A stretch of 23,741 nucleotides of DNA from Paulinella micropora (taxonomy: Eukaryota > Cercozoa > Imbricatea > Euglyphida): assembly GCA_009731375.1 (NCBI GenBank), contig BJOX01000365.1:431133-454873 (forward strand). The letters run 5' to 3'. The notes below the pieces were generated by a model. The model was not told the origin of the DNA and did not search any database. It saw nothing but the letters and a program-made list of their open reading frames with translations. Of this stretch, positions 1-23,741 are shown piece by piece. The translations under genes and the position numbers were made by a program. The number at the start of each line of letters is the position of its first letter. The stretch's first letter is position 1.

Positions 1-353
<353 letters not shown>

Positions 354-406
354 AGCACAAAGAAACACATAATAATGTATAACAAAACAAAAAACAAGAC
401 ACGTAC

Positions 407-618
407 CGAAAGGAACGTCAGGTAGCTTATCTACTGTAAAAAGCTGCATGAATGCTAGCAACGCCGATCGTACGGGCCTCAACTTCTTGCTGCGCTTGAA
501 ATCCTTCATATTGTGCACAGTGTCTTTGTCGGTGCCCAAGATGGCAGGAAGAATGGTTTGCCGCAGGGTTAAAGAGAAGCACCACTTGAAGTCTTGCTCT
601 TCCTGAGTCAACTGTTCG
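407..618 (-). CDS. Best-supported exon of the unidentified left-end gene
   Basis: 212 nt with AG/GT borders (gccgcag|C and TTTCG|gtacgt), 70 full codons and balanced, non-repetitive composition. The peptide includes RQTILPAILGTDKDTVHN and RPVRSALLAFMQLFTVDK. No family is recognised. The alternative acceptor gggcag|TGC at about 639 would add seven residues. Confidence 0.55.
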
Positions 619-1973
619 CTGCGGCAGGACGTGTTGCACTGCCCGGTAGATATATTATATATATATGTACATATATATATACATACATATATATATAAGT
701 TTCTGCATTGAAAATTCTCACAGTTTGGGAAAATCTTCCCACTTTGGGAAAGTTTTCCCACTTTGGGAAAGTTTTCCCACTTTGGGAAAGTTTTCCCAGT
801 TTGGGAAAGTTTTCCCAAACTTGGAAAAGTTTCCCAAAGTGGGAAAATTTTCCCATAATACATATATACACACACACATAGAGAGAGAGAGAGAGAGACA
901 GTATACGCGGATGTACATGTAAATATCTATAATGTGTAATTGCATAACTACTACTACTACTACTACGAGAGAGAAACAGAGAGAGGGAGAGAGAGAGAAG
1001 GACCAGCGATCATGTTTGTAAAAAGTATCCAGCCTACGCCCCTTATCACCTTGGTCTGCCTCCTTGACCCACTTCTTCCATTCCGAGCGTCCGATGGACA
1101 CTGCAGTGACAACATGCGGCAATGCAGCTTTCAGCATAGCTTCGCGTCGTCTCCGTTTGCGAACTGACATTGGCTTTCGGGTGCCACTGGGCAAGGATTC
1201 TACATCTTCGTCCTTGTGTTTGCTTTTCTTTTTGTTTTGTTTCTTGTTGGTCTTCTCTCTCTCTCTCTCTCTCTTCCTCCTCTTCTTCGTCTCACTCTTC
1301 ATTTGCAGTAGTGCTAGCATCACAGTCGTCATCAAAACAAAGGAGCCACTGCTCTGCCTTTTTTGCCGTCCGCTCCTGTTCCTTGTCCTTTTCTGCCTTT
1401 TGTTCCTTGTCCTTTTCTGCATTTTGTTCCTTGTCATTTTCTGCCTTTTGCTTCTTGTCCTTTTCTGCCTTCTGCGCAGCTGGCTGACCTTCCTTGTCAT
1501 CCTCCAGCGCTGGCAAGTCTTCCTCACCTCCCTCGGCCTCCTTCCCTGCTGCCTTCCTCTCCGCTGCCTATTTCTCCGCTGCCTTCTTCTCTGCTGCCTT
1601 CTTGGCCGCTGCCTGCCTGCATGTACGCTGCTTTGTGACGCTTTGGTGGAGGCTGGGGATCATCCTCTTCCTCCTCCTCCTTCTACTCCTCGTCCTCCTC
1701 CTCCTCCTCGTCCTCCTCCTCTCCCTCGTTCTCTACTTCCTTCATTTCCTCTTCTTCTTCCTGTGACTCAAGCAAAGGAGGCTTACCACGCTTGCGAGGA
1801 CTTGTTCGTGTTGGCTCAGAAAATAATTTTTTAGACACAGACGGTTTGGACGCCTTGGTAGGGTTCGTTGCATGCAGTGCATTTTTCTGCATCCTTCCCC
1901 CACGAGACGTCTGAGCTGCAGCCTGACAACTTGTAGTCATGGTCGTCACTCCCCTCCCCTCCCGTTTTTCCAT
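407..1973 (-). CDS. Partial gene for a K/E-rich, probably nuclear protein; model uncertain
   Basis: Not recognised. Minus strand, at least four pieces. (1) 1973-1684: ATG (also one at 1940), then a basic stretch with TSPRKRGKPP resembling an AT-hook or nuclear signal, then a glutamate/aspartate run ending in TAG. (2) about 1616-1296: lysine/alanine-rich, with an 8-residue repeat like QKAEKDKE and the end WLLCFDDDCDASTTANE; an in-frame TAG lies at 1570-1568. (3) about 1257-1004: a basic block, then MLKAALPHVVTAVSIG, then RSEWKKWVKEA and RLDTFYKHDR. (4) 618-407: EQLTQEEQDFKWCFSL through VDKLPDVPF, with splice sites gccgcag|C and TTCG|gtacgt. Pieces 2 to 3 join in frame across a (GA)n intron (donor GA|gtgaga). 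Piece 3 may join piece 4 in phase. The gene must continue left of the window. Two TAGs mean a missed intron, sequencing errors or a pseudogene. Confidence 0.5.
720..856 (+). repeat. ~19-bp minisatellite with palindromic units
   Basis: About seven units like actttgggaaagttttccc, each containing a near-palindrome of GGGAAA and TTTCCC. Internal variants (cagtttggg, acttggaaaa) differ between units. Confidence 0.9.
1369..1475 (-). repeat. 24-bp coding minisatellite
   Basis: About four tandem 24-bp units, on the plus strand similar to ttgttccttgtccttttctg plus four bases. In the minus reading frame they encode an eight-residue repeat of the type QKAEKDKE, with substitutions (END, QNA, DKK) between units. 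The period is a multiple of three, so copy-number change keeps the frame. Confidence 0.7.
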
Positions 1974-2656
1974 TCCCTTTTTGAAAACCGCGTGCTCAAA
2001 GAGAGAGAGAGAGAGACGTTATTGCCAAAATGCATACTGATTTACCAAAATATCCAGTGCGGTTGCCAAAATTGCTGCCTCGGACCGACATGTACATATC
2101 CAGTACCAGCAAGAGCAGTGGTTACCGCCTCTGTCCCTGCCAGGACTGCAAAAAACTAGGACTGGTCCAAAGCGTGTGCAGTAACAAAACTTTGATAACT
2201 GGCGAAACCGCGCCACCTGAAACAAAGTAAATTATCAAGTTATTTAATACTGCAGCCTGGACTGAGGTCCTAATATATGTTACGGCCACTATATTAATAA
2301 CTATTTGTGAAACATATAAAAACGCAAACTCATACAATAATTACCATTACCCTCATGCTCTCCGAGAAGTATTGCTTAGGCTTGACTACTCACCTATCCG
2401 GGTGAAGTATGTATCAACTAGAGTACACAACAACCCAGACAGACGTGATTTTGCATACATGAAAATCTGATTTTTTATTAATATGTGAACCACACACTCA
2501 ACAGGCGTGGTGGAATCGGCGTCTGAACATCGGAGGATGGAGACTAGTGTTTTCCAGCAAGCTGAGCAAGAACGAGCAAATAAAAAAACAGAAGGAAAGG
2601 AGAACAAACGCCTCAAAAAGGAGGAGGAAGAAAGAGAAGAAGAGGCAGAAGAAGTC
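1974..2656. other. Intergenic stretch without a supported gene
   Basis: Between the left-end gene and the (TTC)n array. Short frames exist on the plus strand, for example 2030-2230, whose second half reads YRLCPCQDCKKLGLVQ, and 2507-2655, a K/E-rich frame that runs into the microsatellite. Neither has recognisable homology or clear splice sites. The stretch may hold the left-end gene's promoter. Confidence 0.4.
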
Positions 2657-2900
2657 TTCTTCTTCTTCTTCTTCTTCTTCTTCTTCTTCTTCTTCTTCTT
2701 CTTCTTCTTCTTCTTCTTCTTCTTCTTCTTCTTCTTCTTCTTCTTCTTCTTCTTCGTCGTCGTCGTAGTCTTCTCCTCCTCCTCCTTCTCCTTCTTCTTC
2801 TTCTTCTTCTTCTTCTTCTTCTTCTTCTTCTTCTTCTTCTTCTTCTTCTTCTTCTTCTTCTTCTTCTTCTTCTTCTTCTTTTTCTTCTTCTTCTTCTTCT
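2657..2900 (+). repeat. (TTC)n array
   Basis: About 240 bp of TTC with a GTC patch near 2753-2766 and a TCC patch near 2773-2787. Confidence 0.95.
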
Positions 2901-3673
2901 TTACTGAGTCATTGTGTAAGACATTTAATGATACTCATATGGGGTGTACTGGAAACGAATAATCACAAGCAATATTTCGTGAAATGAACGATCTAAGTTC
3001 ATTATATATATATGTATATATGTATATATATATATATATATATATAATAAAGAATATACATCGATACATCGGAAGCGGGTCAGCTACTAATATACACATT
3101 ACTGAGGCGATGATAAATCAGGACCCTGGGGAGAGGAAGTAGTTATCGACAAGCATCGATGGGGGGTGCTAGTATCTAGATACAGGGGGAAAATTAACTC
3201 CAGGACATTGAGGAAAGAAAAGGGAAAGGACTTGTTCGAGATGGAAATACCATCTCCGCCGGCTGGACATGGAGTCTTTGTCAAGCAAACCAAGTCTTGA
3301 AATAACGATCACGGGCTGCTACTAAAGATCAGATCAGTGCATTACTTGCACGAGGTATCAATCATCAATAGCATTTGTGTCAGTCGATGGAGCGGATAAC
3401 AGAAAAAGGACAGGAAACATAGGAAAAAGAAAGAGGAAAACTCCATGACGCCAGGAAAAAGCAGCACAGAAGGGTGGACGGGCAGCCTCGAGCTGAGGCC
3501 CATGCTACACTATCAATACCCCATCATTTTGCGTTTCTGGTGGCAAATAGGCACCCCAGACCAGTTTTGGCTGTCTGTGGTGGCCATATTGCGCCCACAA
3601 CCCGGCTTTTACTGGCCTAAGGTGGTTCTCTTCTCCAAACTCTGGAGATGGTGTAGGAAAAACCCCGTTAGTC
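2901..3673. other. Region 3' of AGXT2L; no gene seen
   Basis: Contains a (TA)n run (3003-3048) and otherwise complex sequence. The part nearest 3673 should be the 3' UTR of AGXT2L. I see no AATAAA on the minus strand that clearly marks its end. The frame at 3445-3717 (plus) overlaps the last exon antisense and is not called. Confidence 0.4.
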
Positions 3674-20309
<16,636 letters not shown>

Positions 20310-20350
20310 ATTTTTTAAAACAAGCAGAATTTTTTTGGGGTTCGTTCTAA

Positions 20351-20360
20351 TTATATATAC
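20351..20360 (-). promoter_or_regulatory. Possible TATA-like element upstream of AGXT2L
   Basis: On the minus strand, gtatatataa lies about 42 bp upstream of the start codon in an otherwise unique stretch. Position and sequence are compatible with a TATA box. The AT-rich surroundings make chance occurrence likely. Confidence 0.25.
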
Positions 20361-20880
20361 GTGATAGTTGGCCACAACTGCACAGCTCGCAGGTGGCACC
20401 GGCCGCGGATTAGTCAAATTCGTTGTTGTGCACAGTGTGCACAGTCAGTCACCCATTTGCCTTTGGTTTAACGAATCTAGCTAGAAGTTGCTTAAAGCAA
20501 TAAAGCTCTGGTCCTTTCATACAGATGTTAGCCCGATGGCTGCTTATTCAACTAAACACGACCTTGGACATTGATACAATAAGATAATAAAATAAAATGC
20601 CTAATGAACTACTGCTACAAAAAAGGGACATTCCTTGTGCATAACTCTAAGAAGCTTCATGATGACATGCTTCTAACCTCCGAATCGAAAGTATGTTCCA
20701 TATCTTTCTTTATGCATTAAGAAGTGCAAAGTGCAAATATATTTATTAGCAGGAGTAGTTGTTTGTCGGTCCACACAGCATAATTGAACATGGGGGACTG
20801 TTTCTTTGCAACGCAGCAATGCCACCGTTTTGGGGCAACGACAAAAAACCTGAGCTCATGTACTTCTCCCCTCCCTCATT
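20361..20880. other. Unique upstream region of AGXT2L
   Basis: The longest stretch free of microsatellites. No coding exon could be supported on either strand. It probably contains the AGXT2L promoter and 5' UTR; a short palindrome gtgcacagtgtgcac lies near 20427-20441. Confidence 0.45.
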
Positions 20881-20893
20881 ACTGCTACCACCT

Positions 20894-21054
20894 TACCCTA
20901 CCTACCTACCTACCTACCTACCTACCTACCTACCTACCTACCTACCTACCTACCTACCTTCCTACCTACCTACCTGCCATCCTACACTACTTTCCTACCT
21001 AACCATCCATCTATCTATCTATCCATCCATCTATCTATCTATCTATTTATCTAT

Positions 21055-21133
<79 letters not shown>

Positions 21134-21154
21134 ATCTATCTATCTATCTATCTG

Positions 21155-21246
<92 letters not shown>

Positions 21247-21334
21247 CAGTCTACCCGTGATTCCCATCCCGGACACATGCACAGTACACAAATTACTGTN
21301 NNNNNNNNNCATCGATCCATCGATCCATCGATCC

Positions 21335-21403
<69 letters not shown>

Positions 21404-21582
21404 ATCTATCAACCCATCGATCCATCCACCCACCCGCCCACCCACCAACCCACCCACCCACCCATCCATCAATCCATCCAGACAGACAGATAGTTAGATT
21501 AGATAGATAGATATATAGATAGATAGATAGATAGAGATAGATAGATAGATAGATTGATTGATTGATTGATTGATAGATAGAC

Positions 21583-21626
<44 letters not shown>

Positions 21627-21711
21627 GGATGGATAGATAGACAGACAGACAGACAGACACAGAGAGATAGATAGATAGATAGAAAGAGAGATAGATAGAT
21701 AGATAGATAGG

Positions 21712-21775
<64 letters not shown>
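20894..21775 (+). repeat. (CCTA)n, (ATCT)n and (GATA)n arrays
   Basis: (CCTA)n 20894-21000, (ATCT)n 21002-21245 and 21330-21405, a (CCA/CCCA) patch 21411-21480, then (GATA)n with (GATT), (GACA) and (GATG) patches to 21775. A LINE fragment and a 10-N gap interrupt it. Confidence 0.9.
21246..21299 (+). mobile_element. LINE 3' fragment cut by an assembly gap
   Basis: Matches the LINE near 16165-16215 (gtctacccgtgattcccatc, ggacacatgcacagtac). It starts directly at the end of a (ATCT)n array and runs into a 10-N gap. Confidence 0.8.
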
Positions 21776-21776
<1 letters not shown>

Positions 21777-22299
21777 GAGATATCGACTAATGTCAGAAAA
21801 AAGGAGCTTCTGATTTCGTCAACCAAGGAAGTCTGTGGGTAAAGTATTAACCCGATGCCCAGCTAAGCCGTGATGTTTGCACGGAAGGGACTGATACAGG
21901 CGATACCAAAGCTCCCTAGTACCAGGCGGGGCCAGGGCTCGTTCCATAAGCGCCCCTTGCAGAACGAGCTCCCACCTCCATTACAGAGGACCCAGTAAGC
22001 AGATGGAGTTTCGAGACTGTTCGACAGTCTAGTATAAACCGACAGAGCACTGTGGGTTTTATTCCGGGCTCAACAAGCGAGAAAGGGCACCCTGAGGGAA
22101 CAGGATTGTGCTTCCCGTCGCTATTTCGGCATGTGACTTATAGGCGTATGGCTAGGCACACATAAGGCACCCCACCACGGGCCCAGCACACCCACACCAT
22201 CCCCTAATTCTCTGTCTGTCGACAGATGGCACCCATTTCAAAAAACTCAAGCCCAAGGGAGGGTCAGTGACACCTCAAGTGGCCTTGGTTCACTCCGTG

Positions 22300-22302
<3 letters not shown>
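21776..22302 (-). mobile_element. Second repeat family (family B), longest copy
   Basis: About 527 bp of complex sequence with (GATA)n on both sides. On the minus strand it ends ...cgatatctcatctatc, the same terminal motif as the LINE. There is no long reading frame, so it is probably non-autonomous or a 5'-truncated relative. Two partial copies lie at 13559-13761 and 14424-14540. Confidence 0.7.
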
Positions 22303-22341
<39 letters not shown>

Positions 22342-22437
22342 ATAGATAGATTGATAGATTGATTGATTGATTGATTGATTGATAGATTGACAGACAGACA
22401 GACAGACAGACAGACAGATAGGATGGATGGATGGATG

Positions 22438-22479
<42 letters not shown>

Positions 22480-22482
22480 CAG
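22303..22482 (+). repeat. (GATA)n with (GATT)n, (GACA)n and (GATG)n patches
   Basis: Same order of variant patches as at 21535-21660 (GATT, then GACA, then GATG), suggesting a shared origin. Confidence 0.9.
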
Positions 22483-22614
22483 GAAGCTATGAAATTTTCA
22501 TGGGATCCTTGACTGCGCTGTGTGTAGCGATCGTTCTTGGGAAGGTCTGGCTAAGAGGCGAAGGCAGCAGCAGCAGCAAGCGCTGGAATCCGCCAAACCC
22601 ATCGGGAATGCTAC
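22483..22614 (+). other. Short complex segment, possibly coding
   Basis: A plus-strand frame reads RRRQQQQQALESAKPIGN before running into (CTA)n; a second frame reads [17 protein letters not shown]. Either could be an exon edge cut by a microsatellite, as seen in AGXT2L. No homology is recognised. Confidence 0.2.
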
Positions 22615-22615
22615 A

Positions 22616-22675
<60 letters not shown>

Positions 22676-22778
22676 GCTACTGCTACTACTACTACTACNN
22701 NNNNNNNNNNNNNNNNNNNNNNNNNNNNNNNNNNNNNNNNNNNNNNNNNNNNNNNNNNNNNNNNNNNNNNNNNNNNNN

Positions 22779-22822
<44 letters not shown>

Positions 22823-22869
22823 GCTACTACTACTACTACTGCTACTACTTATACTACTACTACTACTTA

Positions 22870-22924
<55 letters not shown>

Positions 22925-22926
22925 GC

Positions 22927-22996
<70 letters not shown>

Positions 22997-23095
22997 CACT
23001 ACTACTACTACTACTACTACTTATACTACTACTTATACTACTACTATTACTACTACTACTACTACTACCACTACTACTACTACTGCTACTACTTA

Positions 23096-23160
<65 letters not shown>

Positions 23161-23250
23161 ATACTACTACTACTACTGCTACTACTACTGCCTACTACTA
23201 CTGCTGCTGCTGCTACGAATTCTGCTGCTGTTGCTGCTACTACTACTAGA
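22614..23250 (+). repeat. (CTA)n array with an 80-N gap
   Basis: About 640 bp of CTA with CTG and TTATA variants, gap at 22699-22778. Confidence 0.95.
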
Positions 23251-23312
23251 TACTTGATGGATGTCATATTTATTTGCAATTTTATATAGGTTTCTATGAT
23301 CATAAATATATC

Positions 23313-23474
23313 TCAAGGCTATGTATATTTCATACGCTAACACAAATCCATTTGTATAATCATCATCCACTTATATCTATCTATATTTATTTGCAATAAA
23401 CATCTCAATGCTATGTATATTTTAGCATGTTCATACGCTAACACAAATGCGTTTGCATAATCATGATCAACTTA

Positions 23475-23485
<11 letters not shown>
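23313..23485 (+). repeat. Two tandem ~85-bp repeats
   Basis: The segment from ctatgtatattt through cgctaacacaaat and ataatcat to cttatatctatc occurs at 23318-23388 and again at 23410-23485, the second with an 8-bp insertion. Confidence 0.75.
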
Positions 23486-23539
<54 letters not shown>

Positions 23540-23741
23540 GCCTAAGAGACAGTCATTTCATCGACCATCCCTGCTTGACACTGCAAACGATTGGCAACTC
23601 CAAACCCAATACACCGGTTCTGAGCAAGCCTTTCCTGTCCACATTTGTGTCACTGACCTCCGCCCCGATATCGTTGTCTGGTCACTGTCTACCAAGATAT
23701 GTATTCTGATCGAGCTAACGTGCCCGGTCGAGGAAAACATC
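23540..23741 (+). mobile_element. LINE coding fragment at the right edge
   Basis: About 200 bp, without difference that I can see from 15459-15660, covering the RPDIVVW and ELTCPVEENI motifs. It starts directly after a (ATCT)n array and leaves the window, so the copy may continue. The frame is open. Confidence 0.85.

Noticed and set aside
1568-1570. TAG reassigned to an amino acid
   Set aside because: Only a few TAGs in doubtful contexts; the well-supported gene ends in TAA, which does not test the idea. A missed intron or pseudogene is simpler.

Overview
The window is nuclear DNA from a eukaryote. It shows GT-AG spliceosomal introns, protein-coding exons of 30 to 212 nt, non-LTR retrotransposon remnants and an extreme density of microsatellites. 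The four runs of N are assembly gaps (13762-14423, 17299-17382, 21300-21309, 22699-22778). I cannot name the species. The host protein and the retroelement would fit a protist, an alga or an early-branching animal. Most long open frames are translations of microsatellites and were discarded.

The main content is one gene on the minus strand, from the ATG at 20309 to the TAA at 3674, that can be rebuilt exon by exon through the repeats. Twenty-two short exons with matching phases join into about 478 codons of a PLP-dependent class III aminotransferase-fold enzyme of the AGXT2-like (ETNPPL/PHYKPL phospho-lyase) family. An alternative model with one extra small exon gives about 483. The PLP-phosphate loop SGSEAN, the AYHGH motif, the DEVQ aspartate, the TMGK Schiff-base lysine and the NTFGGNP loop are all present and in order. 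An N-terminal hydrophobic segment precedes the enzyme. About 15.2 of its 16.6 kb is intron, mostly (GATA)n, (CATA)n, (GAA)n, (GA)n, (CAA)n and pentamer or hexamer arrays.

The introns also hold some twenty broken copies of the gene's own exons. Each keeps one exon edge and dissolves into a microsatellite inside the exon. One has lost the catalytic lysine, one carries a stop codon, and one is inverted. Several copies, and two real exons, sit between complementary arrays that could fold as long hairpins.

At the left end (407-1973, minus) lies part of a second gene for a lysine/glutamate-rich, probably nuclear protein. It is not recognised and its model is uncertain. Retroelements: a 5'-truncated LINE with a zinc-knuckle and a restriction-like endonuclease motif (15043-16266, plus) and four further fragments of it; a shorter family sharing its 3' end (21776-22302 and two partial copies); and two other retroelement-like 3' ends tailed by (ATT)n or (ATA)n. 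The first two families lie next to (TATC)n on at least one side in every copy, suggesting insertion at that microsatellite. Three foldback structures (6445-6659, 7089-7250, 9991-10072) also lie in introns.

The most promising observation is the combined system: a normal-looking enzyme gene whose introns are almost pure microsatellite, with exon-edge copies, inverted arrays and microsatellite-associated retroelements.
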